Origin: Bradyrhizobium forestalis
Lineage (GTDB): Bacteria > Pseudomonadota > Alphaproteobacteria > Rhizobiales > Xanthobacteraceae
Assembly (NCBI RefSeq): GCF_002795245.1
Contig: NZ_PGVG01000028.1
Coordinates: forward strand, 1-64,000
DNA length: 64,000 nt
Direction of reading: 5' to 3'
Below are positions 17,555-26,433 of this stretch, piece by piece (the first letter of the stretch is position 1; each line of letters begins with the position of its first letter). Below the pieces are notes generated by a model. That model was not told the origin of the DNA, ran no database searches, and was given only the letters and a program-made list of their open reading frames with translations. Position numbers and translations under genes: made by a program.

Positions 17555-18391
17555 TTAGCTCGCCCAGTTCTCGCGAAACTCCGGAAACAGCGTCAGGCCA
17601 CCACAGGCATAGATCGTCTGCCCTGTGATGTAGCTCGCATCATCCGAGGCGAGGAAAGCGAACACGGCCGCGATCTCTTCCGGTGTCCCCACGCGGCCAA
17701 GCGGAATGTGGCTGGTGACGACGTCGCGTTTTTGCGGATCGCCCGTCCAGGCCGCGTTGATCGGCGTGTCGATCGCGCCTGGACCGACCGCATTGACGCG
17801 GATGCCGCGGCCGGCGAACTCCAGCGCCAGCGTGCGCGTCAGACTGGCCATTCCGCCCTTGCTGATCGAATAAGCGAGATAGCCGGGCTTCGGGACGATC
17901 TGGTGGACGCTGGAGCAATTGATGATGGAGCCCCCTCCGCCGCGCGCGACGAAATGCGCGAGCGCCTTCTGCGCGCAGAGCACGGCGCCGTTGAGATTGA
18001 CGTCGATGATCCGGCGATAGGTTTCGACGTCCAGCGCCTCGCTCGGTGACTCCCTCTGGAAGCCGGCATTGTTGACGAGGCAGTCGAGCCGCTTCCAGCG
18101 CGCCAGGACCGTCTCGAACATCGCGGCAATGTCCTGCTCGTTACCGATATCGGCCTTGACGATGAAATGGTCGAGCTTGCCGTGGCCGCGGTCGGTCGAC
18201 GCCGTCCGCGCCAGCGCCAGCGCCTCCTCGGCCTTTTCAGGATGATCGAAATAGTTGATGGCAACCGTCGCGCCCTCCTGGGCGAGGCGGATGGCGACGG
18301 CGCGGCCGATCCCCTGCGAGGCGCCGGTCACCAGCGCGTATTGACCAACGAGGCGCGAGGGAAGGGAGGTTGAGCGATCGGTTTGTGGCAT
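17555..18391 (-). CDS. SDR family NAD(P)-dependent oxidoreductase, glucose-1-dehydrogenase-like
   Basis: A 278-aa classical short-chain dehydrogenase. The cofactor motif TGASQGIGRAVA, the NNAGF strand, the catalytic serine region (NCSSVHQ) and YSISKGG with Tyr-x-x-x-Lys are all present, as is the GPGAIDTPIN loop after the active site. The acidic or basic choice after the second strand (FDHPEKAEEAL) does not settle NAD against NADP. GGAG precedes the ATG. It is a lone gene between the antiporter and the nucleobase permease. Glucose 1-dehydrogenase is the closest look-alike but the true substrate may be another sugar or alcohol. Confidence 0.87.
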   Translation of the reverse strand: MPQTDRSTSLPSRLVGQYALVTGASQGIGRAVAIRLAQEGATVAINYFDHPEKAEEALALARTASTDRGHGKLDHFIVKADIGNEQDIAAMFETVLARWKRLDCLVNNAGFQRESPSEALDVETYRRIIDVNLNGAVLCAQKALAHFVARGGGGSIINCSSVHQIVPKPGYLAYSISKGGMASLTRTLALEFAGRGIRVNAVGPGAIDTPINAAWTGDPQKRDVVTSHIPLGRVGTPEEIAAVFAFLASDDASYITGQTIYACGGLTLFPEFRENWAS

Positions 18392-18463
18392 GAGTCATCT
18401 CCGGGATGCCTGATCATCGACGGAACCGGCTTTTTGTTCCATCTCCGAGCGCATCGCTGCGAT

Positions 18464-19777
18464 TCATCCGGCGCGGCGGGCGAGCGGCGAGGTCAGGATC
18501 TGATACAGGATGATGGCGCCAAAAGTCGCGGTGCCAATCCCGCCGATCGTGAATGCGCCGAATTTGAGCGTGAGATCGCCGGCGCCCGCGGTCAGCGCCA
18601 CGGCGATGGTGATCAGGTTTGCGGGATTGGCGAAGTCGACCTTGTTCTCGACCCAGATTCGTCCCGCCATCGCCGCGATCAACCCGAACAGCACGATCGA
18701 GAGGCCGCCAATGACTGCGCCGGGGATCGACAGAATCAACGCGCCGAATTTCGGTGAGAAGCCGAGCACGATCGACACCGCGGCGGCGAAGGCGAACAGC
18801 AAGGTCGAATAGACCTTCGTCGCCGCCATGACGCCGATGTTCTCGGCGTAGGTGGTGACACCCGTGCCGCCGCCGCAGGCGGCCACGATCGTCGCGAGGC
18901 TGTCTGCGAACAGAGCGCGACCAAGATAGGCATCGAGGCTCCGGCCCGTCATGGCGCCGACGGCCTTGATGTGCCCGAGATTCTCGGCGACGAGAATGAC
19001 CGCAACCGGCGCAATCAGAAAGATCGCATCGGCCTGAAAGGTCGGCGTGGTGAAATTCGGCAGACCGAGCCACGGCGCGGCCGCCAGTTGCGCGAAATCG
19101 ATCGGCTTGCCGAAACCGAGGCCGTTCGCGAACAGCAAGTACAGGAGATATCCGCCGATTGCACCGGCAATGATCGGCAGGCGGCGCCACAGGCCAGGCG
19201 CTGCAACGGCAACCACGCCGATGATCAAAACGGTCGCGAGCCCGACCCAGGTGTCGAACGCGCCTCCGCTCACCGCCTTGACCGCCACGGGTGCGAGGTT
19301 GAGGCCGATCGCGGCGACGACGGCGCCGGTGACGGCCGGCGGCATCAAGCGCTCGACCCAGCCGACGCCGGACCACATCACAATCAGGGCGATCACGCCG
19401 TACAGTACGCCGGCTCCGACGATGCCGCCGAGCGCAACCGACAGGTTCGGGTTCGGTCCCTGCCCGGCATAGCCGGTGGCGGCGATAACGACGGCGATGA
19501 ACGCGAAGCTCGAGCCAAGATAGCTCGGCACGCGCCCGGCGACGATGACGAAGAAGATCAGCGTGCCGACGCCGGAGAACAGGACCGCAACATTGGGATC
19601 GAACCCCATCAGCAGCGGCGCGATGATCGTCGCACCCGACATCGCGACGCAATGCTGGAGACCGGAGACGACGGTCTGGCCCCAGGACAGCCGCTCCTCC
19701 GGCATGATCACGCCCGAGGTCTTCAACGTCCAGCGCGGAAAATAGCCTTGCTGGTCCGAGCCTGTTGCAGTCGACAT
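18464..19777 (-). CDS. NCS2-family nucleobase:cation symporter (uracil/xanthine permease)
   Basis: A 437-aa inner-membrane transporter with about 14 hydrophobic segments. The conserved start LQHCVAMSGATIIAPLLMGFDP, the central ENLGHIKAVGAMTGRSLDAYLGRALFADSL-type region split over helices 8-9, and GGGTGVTTYAENIGVMAATKVYS are NCS2 signatures; the glutamates in AENLG and YAENIG are the usual binding residues. ATG at 19777 follows GGGGGA and is preferred to an upstream in-frame ATG. Divergent from dctA across 141 bp. Uracil, xanthine or uric acid are possible; a purine/pyrimidine diet would fit the ring-opening enzymes elsewhere in the window. Confidence 0.9.
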   Translation of the reverse strand: MSTATGSDQQGYFPRWTLKTSGVIMPEERLSWGQTVVSGLQHCVAMSGATIIAPLLMGFDPNVAVLFSGVGTLIFFVIVAGRVPSYLGSSFAFIAVVIAATGYAGQGPNPNLSVALGGIVGAGVLYGVIALIVMWSGVGWVERLMPPAVTGAVVAAIGLNLAPVAVKAVSGGAFDTWVGLATVLIIGVVAVAAPGLWRRLPIIAGAIGGYLLYLLFANGLGFGKPIDFAQLAAAPWLGLPNFTTPTFQADAIFLIAPVAVILVAENLGHIKAVGAMTGRSLDAYLGRALFADSLATIVAACGGGTGVTTYAENIGVMAATKVYSTLLFAFAAAVSIVLGFSPKFGALILSIPGAVIGGLSIVLFGLIAAMAGRIWVENKVDFANPANLITIAVALTAGAGDLTLKFGAFTIGGIGTATFGAIILYQILTSPLARRAG

Positions 19778-19918
19778 GTTTCCCCCAATTGCGGCGCCAC
19801 GACCGATCTTCGTGCGAACAGACAAAAACGTGATTGTCGCTTCTGCGGCGGCCATCACATGATGCAGCTCATGCAAGATTCAAATCCTGCAAGATCAATG
19901 CGTTCCGGGGCTCACTCT

Positions 19919-21247
19919 ATGACACAAGTTGCGATCCAGCCAGCCATCCTCCGCCGGCACCAGCCCTGGTACAAGATCCTCTACGTCCAGGTTCTGATCG
20001 CGATCGCGCTCGGCGTGCTCATCGGCTACTTCTATCCTGATCTCGGCAAGGCCTTGAAACCGCTCGGCGACGGCTTCATCGCGCTGATCAAGATGATGAT
20101 CGCGCCTGTCATCTTCTGCACCGTGGTGCACGGCATCTCCTCGATGGGCGATCTCAAGCGTGTCGGCCGGGTCGGGCTGAAGTCGCTGATCTATTTCGAG
20201 ACGGTCTCGACCGTCGCGCTCGCGGTCGGACTCCTGGTCGGCGAGGTTCTCCAGCCCGGACATGGCTTCAACATCGATGCCGCCACGATCGACCCGAAAT
20301 CGGTGGCGACCTACGTCACCAAGGCCAAGGAGGAGGGCATCGTCGCCCATCTGATGGCGATCATCCCCGACAGCTATCTCGGCGCCATCGCACGCGGCGA
20401 TCTCCTGCAGGTGCTGCTGATCTCGATCCTCTCGGGCTTCGCCATCGCCTTCCTCGGCAAGGCCGGCGAGCCGATCGCAGATGCAATCGACAAGGCCGCA
20501 AAGATGTTCTTCGGCATCATCCGCATCATCGTACGCGTCGCCCCGATCGGCGCCTTCGGCGCGATGGCGTTCACCGTGGGGGCCTACGGACTCGGCTCGC
20601 TGCTCAATCTCGCCGCGCTGATCGGCACGTTCTATCTCACCAGCATCCTGTTCGTGCTGATCGTGTTAGGTGCGATCGCGCGGCTGGCGGGCTTCTCGAT
20701 CCTGCGCTTCATCGCCTATATCAAGGACGAGCTTCTGATCGTGCTCGGCACCTCGTCCTCGGAGACGGTGCTGCCGCAGATGATCCAGAAGATGGAGCAT
20801 CTCGGCGCCTCCCGCTCCGTGGTCGGCCTCGTGATTCCAACCGGCTACAGCTTCAACCTCGACGGCACCAACATCTACATGACGCTGGCGACGCTGTTTT
20901 TGGCGCAGGCGACCAACACCCATCTGACCATCTGGCAAGAGCTCGGCATTCTGGGCATCGCCATGATCACCTCGAAGGGTGCCTCGGGCGTGACCGGCGC
21001 CGGCTTCATCACGCTCGCCGCGACGCTCTCGATCGTGCCTGATATTCCGATCCAGTCGATCGCCATCCTGGTCGGCATCGACAAGTTCATGAGCGAATGC
21101 CGCGCGCTGACCAACCTGATCGGCAACGGCGTCGCCTGCGTCGTCATCAGCATGTCCGAAGACGAGCTCGACCGTGAGGCGCTGCACGAGACCATGGCCC
21201 ACCCGCTGGAGATCGGAGAGGCGCTGGAACCGGGCGGGGGTGCATAG
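19919..21247 (+). CDS. dctA: C4-dicarboxylate:cation symporter DctA
   Basis: A 442-aa inner-membrane symporter (DAACS family) that takes up succinate, fumarate and malate with protons. It shows the family helical hairpin motif LGTSSSETVLPQM, the TGYSFNLDGTNIYMT segment with its NLDGT motif, and MITSKGASGVTGAGF hairpin 2. The reading frame is open for 900 bases upstream, but that part is antisense to the permease gene; the ATG at 19919 gives the usual DctA length. No DctB/DctD two-component genes are adjacent and no obvious -24/-12 sigma-54 promoter is seen in the 141-bp gap. Confidence 0.92.
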   Translation: MTQVAIQPAILRRHQPWYKILYVQVLIAIALGVLIGYFYPDLGKALKPLGDGFIALIKMMIAPVIFCTVVHGISSMGDLKRVGRVGLKSLIYFETVSTVALAVGLLVGEVLQPGHGFNIDAATIDPKSVATYVTKAKEEGIVAHLMAIIPDSYLGAIARGDLLQVLLISILSGFAIAFLGKAGEPIADAIDKAAKMFFGIIRIIVRVAPIGAFGAMAFTVGAYGLGSLLNLAALIGTFYLTSILFVLIVLGAIARLAGFSILRFIAYIKDELLIVLGTSSSETVLPQMIQKMEHLGASRSVVGLVIPTGYSFNLDGTNIYMTLATLFLAQATNTHLTIWQELGILGIAMITSKGASGVTGAGFITLAATLSIVPDIPIQSIAILVGIDKFMSECRALTNLIGNGVACVVISMSEDELDREALHETMAHPLEIGEALEPGGGA

Positions 21248-21432
21248 CACCACGCCCAGTCAGATGCGGTAGTTTCCCGGAGTGGAAAATCGCCGAGATA
21301 CGCGTCACAACAATGGCGTTGGGATCACGGATTGATACTCATTTTTTCCACCCGACGCGCTGGGGGCAGGGCGTCGGGTTTTTGAAAATCACTGCTAAGA
21401 CTCAGCTGATATATTCAGGCCGCGAGGCGGGA

Positions 21433-23046
21433 TCAGGTGATCCCGCCATGCTCACGTTGCGCGTTGGCGGAAAGATCGAACCGACGCGCAATCCCGATCG
21501 CTTGCAGAAACGCCTCGTCGTGGCTGACGACGAGCAACGCACCGTCGTAGGCGCTCAGGCCCGCTTCGACGGCTTCGATCGATTCAATGTCGAGATGATT
21601 GGTCGGCTCGTCCAGGATCAGCAACGATGGTGGCGCTACTCCGCCAAGCACGCAAGCAAGGCCCGCACGGAACATCTGCCCTCCGCTCAGGCTGCCGACT
21701 GCTTGCAAGGCCGCATCAGCACGAAACATGAACCGCGCCAGCGCGGCATGGCATTCGTTCGCCCCCGCCTTCGGATTGAGGCGCTGGAAGTTTCGCAGGA
21801 TCGAGAGCGCGGGATCGAGCAGGCTAACCTTCTGGTCGAACAGGGCGAAGTCCGGCCTCACCCGCACGGTGCCGGAGAGCGGCCGCAGCTCGCCCGCGAT
21901 CAGTTTCAGCAGCGTCGTCTTGCCGGAACCGTTCGGGCCGATCAGCGCGACCCGTTCCGGTCCGACAATCGTAAGCGAAAGATCGCGCAAGACCGGCTGC
22001 TCCGGCCGATAGCCCGCACTGACGCCGTCGAGCCAAAGCACCTCCCTGCCCGCCGGCAGGCCAGTCACGGGTAACCTGATCGAGAGTGGCTGAAGAATCT
22101 CGATACGCTGGCGCGCCGTGTCCACGGCATCGATGGCCTCCGCGCGCCGCCGCTCGGCGATTTGCGCGTTCTTGCCGCCACTGTCCTCGCTGCGATCCTT
22201 GCGTGCATCGGCCAGGATGCGCGGCATGTCGCCCTTGGCGCGCTTCTTCCTGCCGCCGCTGTCCTTGCGCGCTTTCCTTTCCGCGGCCTCTTGCGCCTTG
22301 CCGTCGATCTCGGAGAGACGCTTCTCTGCCTGCGCGAGGCCATGCCTGACAGCGGCGAGTTCGACAGCCTTCTGCTCACGATACCGGCTCCAATTGCCGC
22401 CGTATCGCGTGGCTCCGAGCGACGTCAGCTCGACGATCGCATCCATGGTCTCCAGCAGGCTCCGGTCGTGGCTGACGACGATCGCGCCGCCGCGCCAGGA
22501 GGCAAGGAGATTGGCCACCGCCCTGCGTCCGTCCTGGTCGAGATTGTTGGTGGGCTCGTCCAGGAGCAGGAAGTCGGGTTCGGCAAACACCAATGCGGCA
22601 AGACGAACCCGCGTGATCTGGCCCCCGGACAGGCAAGACAGCTCCGTGTCGGGAGACGGATCGAACCCGAGGCGCGCCAGCGCGGCCTCGAGCCGCATGT
22701 CGAGCGTCCAGTCGATCGCGGCGATATCGTCGGCCGAGGCTTCGCCGCGCTCCGCACGGCGAAGCAGGTCCAGCGCCTGACGGGCGCCGAACAGGTCGGC
22801 CACGGTCGCTCCGGCAAGGACCTGCACATTCTGACGTAACAATCCGATGGCGCCGTTGATCAGAATGCGCCCTGATTGGGGAGCATGTTCCCCTAGGATC
22901 GACGCAAGCAGCGTCGTTTTCCCGACGCCGTTGCGGCCGACGAGACCGGTTCGCTCAGCCGCGAATGTCAGATCGATGTTGGAGAGAAGAGAACGGCCGT
23001 CAGGCGTGGACAGCGACAGGTCGGACAGAATGATCGAAGCAGGCAT
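21433..23046 (-). CDS. ABC-F family ATPase
   Basis: A 537-aa soluble protein with two ABC ATPase domains and no membrane segment. Walker A motifs are GRNGVGKTTLL and GPNGSGKTTLL; both halves carry LSGGQ signatures and Walker B LLLDEPTNNLD / LILDEPTNHLD. The interdomain linker is long, charged and lysine/arginine-rich (about residues 235-310), as in ribosome-associated translation factors. The ATG at 23046 follows GGGGA; an upstream TTG is less likely. It may resolve stalled ribosomes or act in antibiotic protection. No drug-resistance neighbour is present, so a housekeeping role is preferred. Confidence 0.9.
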   Translation of the reverse strand: MPASIILSDLSLSTPDGRSLLSNIDLTFAAERTGLVGRNGVGKTTLLASILGEHAPQSGRILINGAIGLLRQNVQVLAGATVADLFGARQALDLLRRAERGEASADDIAAIDWTLDMRLEAALARLGFDPSPDTELSCLSGGQITRVRLAALVFAEPDFLLLDEPTNNLDQDGRRAVANLLASWRGGAIVVSHDRSLLETMDAIVELTSLGATRYGGNWSRYREQKAVELAAVRHGLAQAEKRLSEIDGKAQEAAERKARKDSGGRKKRAKGDMPRILADARKDRSEDSGGKNAQIAERRRAEAIDAVDTARQRIEILQPLSIRLPVTGLPAGREVLWLDGVSAGYRPEQPVLRDLSLTIVGPERVALIGPNGSGKTTLLKLIAGELRPLSGTVRVRPDFALFDQKVSLLDPALSILRNFQRLNPKAGANECHAALARFMFRADAALQAVGSLSGGQMFRAGLACVLGGVAPPSLLILDEPTNHLDIESIEAVEAGLSAYDGALLVVSHDEAFLQAIGIARRFDLSANAQREHGGIT

Positions 23047-23216
23047 GGAATTCCCCGTGGGCAAGGCAGGTGGGCTTTGCGGTCGGGGTGAAATCCATGG
23101 CTGCGACTATCCTGATCGAGGAACTCCCTAGGTAGTCCCATCGAAGGGCGAGATCAAGGCGCGGCGCGAAGGACGACAGCGCAGAGAGCGCTGACGCCTT
23201 CGCCGGCCTATCGCGT

Positions 23217-23564
23217 TCAGCCCTTGAGCGCGGTGACCACCACCTCGATCAGCGCGCCGCCGCCGAGATCGGCGACGCCGACGGTGGCGCGCGTCGGCAG
23301 ATTGTCGCCGAAGAACTCGGTCCAGGCCGCGTCCATCTCCTTCTTCTTGGAGAGATCGGTGACGAAGATCGAGGCGCTGACCACGCGCGACTTGTCGGTT
23401 CCCGCTTCCTTCAGATAGCCGGCGATCTTGCCGAGGATGTTGCGAGTCTGCTCGCCCATCGAGACCGAGGTGTCGTCGGCGATGGTGCCGCCGAGGAAGA
23501 CGAAGCCGTTTGCTTCGACGGCGCGGTGCATGATGGGCGTGCGGATGCTGCGGGTGATGCTCAT
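23217..23564 (-). CDS. RidA family enamine/imine deaminase
   Basis: A 115-aa RidA/YjgF/UK114 protein. Trimers hydrolyse reactive enamines and imines formed by amino acid oxidation or dehydration. The signature near the C-terminus includes the substrate-binding arginine in LPTRATVGVADLGGGALIEV. It is the last gene of the nine-gene uptake and oxidation operon, 12 nt after the second catalytic flavoprotein. That position fits a clean-up role for imines released by the dehydrogenase complex. Two residues differ from the commonest signature (VADL), still within family variation. Confidence 0.9.
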   Translation of the reverse strand: MSITRSIRTPIMHRAVEANGFVFLGGTIADDTSVSMGEQTRNILGKIAGYLKEAGTDKSRVVSASIFVTDLSKKKEMDAAWTEFFGDNLPTRATVGVADLGGGALIEVVVTALKG

Positions 23565-23576
23565 GATGTCCTCTTC

Positions 23577-24698
23577 TTAGAGCGTGGAGGGATGGAAGCG
23601 GTCGATGCCGAGATCGCCGATTCGGGTCTGGGTGCCGCCATTGACGATCAGTTCCGCCATCACGGCGCCGGCGCCGGGGCCGAGCTGGAAGCCGTGCAGC
23701 GAGAAGCCGAACTGGTGATAGAGGCCCTTGTGGCGGGAGCTCGGCCCGAACACGGGGATATCGTCCTTCATCTTGGCCTCGATGCCGGCCCAGGCGCGGA
23801 CGATGGTCGCGCTGCGCATCACCGGAAACAGCTCGAACACGGTCTGCGCGCTGGTCGCAAGGCTCTTCCAGTCCAGCACCGTCTCGTTGCGCTCCTGGTA
23901 GGGCGTTGCGAGATGGCCGCCGCCGATCAGCACCGTGCCGTTCTTGAACTGCTTGAAGGAGAGCTTGCGCCCGCGCAGGATCACGACGGGATCGATGAAG
24001 TGCGGCACGCGCGAGGTGATCATCAGCATCGGCGCCACGGTCTCGACCGGCACGGGCTCGCCGAGATCAGCCGCGATCTTGCCGGCCCAGGCGCCGGCCG
24101 CATTGACCAGCACCGGCGCAGCATAAGTCTCGGCGCCGACATCGACGTACCAGAGGCCGTCGCGGTAGCGGATGTTGCTGGCGACGACGCCCTCGCACAC
24201 AGCGGCACCAAGCTGCTCCGCCTTGCGGCGGAACGCCGTCGTCGTCTGCGCCGGATTGGCGGCGCCGTCACGGCGCGAGACCACGCCGCCGGGACAGGTC
24301 TCGGCCACCGCAGGCACCAGCCGGCGCAGCTCGGCCGCGTCGATCAGCTCCTCATGGGTGAAGCCGAGCGCATTGAGCTCGGCGACGCGCGCGCGGCAGA
24401 CGGCGAGCTCGTCCTCGTTCTCGGCAACCAGCACCTGGCCGTGGCTCTCAAAACTGCAATCGTCGTCGAGGAGATCGCTGATCTTTTCCCAGATCCCCAT
24501 CGAGCGGATCGAAAGCGGGATCTCGGGAATGTGCCGCGCGAGCTGGCGCACGCCGCCGGCGTTGACGCCCGAAGCGTGGCGGCCGGCATAGTCCTTCTCG
24601 ATCAGCACCGGCTTCAGGCCGGCAAGGCACAGATGCAGCGCGGTCGAGCATCCGTGGATGCCGCCGCCGACGACGATCGCATCCACGTTTTTCGTCAT
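23577..24698 (-). CDS. FAD-dependent oxidoreductase, second beta-type subunit (DAO family)
   Basis: A 373-aa flavoprotein of the D-amino-acid oxidase / sarcosine oxidase beta family. The N-terminal FAD motif is VVGGGIHGCSTALHLCLAG; an HASGVNAGGVRQ segment typical of the family follows, and WAGIEAKMKDDIPVFGP-type C-terminal region closes the fold. The start codon overlaps the stop of the alpha-subunit gene (ATGA), which excludes the much longer open frame upstream. It is distinct in sequence from the other beta-like protein at 26434-27570, so the operon carries two alternative catalytic partners. Secondary or N-methyl amino acids are likely substrates. Confidence 0.85.
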   Translation of the reverse strand: MTKNVDAIVVGGGIHGCSTALHLCLAGLKPVLIEKDYAGRHASGVNAGGVRQLARHIPEIPLSIRSMGIWEKISDLLDDDCSFESHGQVLVAENEDELAVCRARVAELNALGFTHEELIDAAELRRLVPAVAETCPGGVVSRRDGAANPAQTTTAFRRKAEQLGAAVCEGVVASNIRYRDGLWYVDVGAETYAAPVLVNAAGAWAGKIAADLGEPVPVETVAPMLMITSRVPHFIDPVVILRGRKLSFKQFKNGTVLIGGGHLATPYQERNETVLDWKSLATSAQTVFELFPVMRSATIVRAWAGIEAKMKDDIPVFGPSSRHKGLYHQFGFSLHGFQLGPGAGAVMAELIVNGGTQTRIGDLGIDRFHPSTL

Positions 24699-26113
24699 CC
24701 GCGCACCACCGCCTTGACGTCGTCCTCGGTCTTCGGGACGGCGGCGAGCTCGGCGAGCGTGATCGGCTTCACCGGCGCGCGCAGCCGGTAGTAGCCGATC
24801 TCCTGCGGAGTCTTGCCGCGCGCCTGCGCCATCAGCTCGGTGACGGTGAGGCCGCAGAGCCGGCCCTGGCACGGACCCATGCCGGTGCGGCGATAGGCCT
24901 TGAGCTGGTTCGGCCCGGTCGCGCCGATCGCGACGGACTCGAGAACGTCCTTTGCCGTCACCTCTTCGCAGCGGCAGACGATGGTATCGCCCGAGGGAAT
25001 GCGGAACTGCGGCGACGGGCGGAACAGCGTGTCGAGGAAGACCCGGCCGCGCTCGGCCTTGGCAAGTTCGGTACGGAGCGCCGCCATCGGCGCGAGCTTC
25101 GCGGCAGCGGCGGGCGCCAGCGCTTCCACCGCGGCACGCGCGGCAATGCGACCGCGCACCACGGCTGCATTGGCACCACCGATGCCCGCGCCATCGCCGG
25201 CGATCGCGATGCCGGTGACCGACGACATGCCGCTCGCGTCCAGCACCGGCGACCAGCACAATTGCAGATCATCCCAGCGATGCTCGACGCCAGCCGCCAT
25301 CGCCAGATTGACGTTGGGCACGACGCCCTGATGCAGCAGCAGCAAATCCGCGGGAATGGTCTCGCGCTTGCCGCCGGCGACATAGCTCACGCTGGCGAGC
25401 TGGCCATCACCGGAGGCCGCAAGCTCGGTGACGCCGGAGACGACCTGCACCTTCGCCTTCACCTCACGCATCATGGAGAGGCCCTTGGTGAAATAGGGCG
25501 ACGTCAGGAAGGCAAAAGCGTGCGGCAGCGCGGCGAAATAATTGCCGCGCTCGGTGGTGTCGAGGATGCGGTCGATACGGCCGCCGAGGCGGAGGATCTG
25601 CGCGGCGAGCAGCCAAAGCAGCGGCCCCTGCCCCGCGATCACGGTGCGGCCATCGGGCACCAGCGCCGAGGACTTCAACATGGTCTGCGCCGCGCCCGCG
25701 GTCATCACGCCCGGCAGCGTCCAACCGGGAATCGGGAACGGTCGTTCCAGCGCGCCGGTCGCGAGGATCACGCGCTTCGCCTTGACGAAGGCCGAGGCGC
25801 CGCCGATCGAGACGGCGATCTCAAGGTTGCGGTCGAGGCTCCAGACCGTCGCGCGCTGGATCACCTCCGCGTTGCTGGCGCGCAGCGACTGCACGAGATC
25901 GGCACCGACCCAATAGTCCGCACCGAGCTGATTGCGGTCGGTCACTGGCGTGGAAGAGATGGCGCGAAACACCTGGCCGCCGGGGCCGACGTTCTCGTCG
26001 AGCAGCAGCGTGGAAAGACCAGCATCGGCGGAGGTCGAGGCGGCAGCGAGGCCGGCGGGCCCGGCTCCGATCACCACGACGTCGTAATCTTCGCGCTTGG
26101 GAGCCACAGTCAT
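24695..26113 (-). CDS. FAD/NAD(P)-binding alpha subunit, opine oxidase / HcnB-like
   Basis: A 472-aa pyridine-nucleotide-disulfide-type flavoprotein. The N-terminal FAD motif VIGAGPAGLAAASTSADAG is followed by a second nucleotide motif region and a C-terminal cysteine-rich BFD-like [2Fe-2S] segment (CRC near 380, then CQGRLC). This is the alpha subunit layout of octopine/nopaline oxidase, hydrogen cyanide synthase HcnB and D-hydroxyproline dehydrogenase. It overlaps the small ferredoxin-like gene upstream and the second beta gene downstream by ATGA at both ends, so all three are translationally coupled. The complex probably sends electrons to the membrane quinone pool. Confidence 0.87.
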   Translation of the reverse strand: MTVAPKREDYDVVVIGAGPAGLAAASTSADAGLSTLLLDENVGPGGQVFRAISSTPVTDRNQLGADYWVGADLVQSLRASNAEVIQRATVWSLDRNLEIAVSIGGASAFVKAKRVILATGALERPFPIPGWTLPGVMTAGAAQTMLKSSALVPDGRTVIAGQGPLLWLLAAQILRLGGRIDRILDTTERGNYFAALPHAFAFLTSPYFTKGLSMMREVKAKVQVVSGVTELAASGDGQLASVSYVAGGKRETIPADLLLLHQGVVPNVNLAMAAGVEHRWDDLQLCWSPVLDASGMSSVTGIAIAGDGAGIGGANAAVVRGRIAARAAVEALAPAAAAKLAPMAALRTELAKAERGRVFLDTLFRPSPQFRIPSGDTIVCRCEEVTAKDVLESVAIGATGPNQLKAYRRTGMGPCQGRLCGLTVTELMAQARGKTPQEIGYYRLRAPVKPITLAELAAVPKTEDDVKAVVRG

Positions 26114-26406
26114 TTTCCGATCTCCCGCTTGCCCTTCTGGATTTCGACCTGCATGCCTTCAGCCACCGGCACGAGGCACCCCTGCCGGTTACCGACGCCG
26201 TCGATGGTGACGAGGCAGTCGAAGCACACGCCCATCATGCAATAGGGCAGACGCGGCGCGCCGCTCACCGCGGTGGAACGCCGCGCGTCAACGCCGGAGG
26301 CCAATAACGCCGCGGAGACGGTGTCGCCCTGGCGCGCCGCGACTGCAACGCCGTCGACGAAGATCTGCACCTGTGGCCGCTTGTCCTGTTCGGATCGTCT
26401 AAACAT
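26110..26406 (-). CDS. (2Fe-2S)-binding gamma subunit, HcnA-like
   Basis: A 98-aa ferredoxin-like protein with the cluster ligands in PYCMMGVCFDCLVTIDG and a fourth cysteine in GCLVPVAEG. The N-terminal part (VQIFVDGVAVAARQGDTVSA) is the usual beta-grasp start. Such small proteins are the gamma subunit of opine, hydroxyproline and HCN-synthase-type dehydrogenases and relay electrons between flavin sites. The gene lies 27 nt after the first beta gene and overlaps the alpha gene by 4 nt. Confidence 0.88.
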   Translation of the reverse strand: MFRRSEQDKRPQVQIFVDGVAVAARQGDTVSAALLASGVDARRSTAVSGAPRLPYCMMGVCFDCLVTIDGVGNRQGCLVPVAEGMQVEIQKGKREIGK

Positions 26407-26433
26407 GGGATGCCTCTTGGCTCCTTGATATCT

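Noticed and set aside
16038..17558. 506-codon plus-strand frame opposite the CPA2 antiporter
   Set aside because: Shadow of codon bias; charged repeats without homology.
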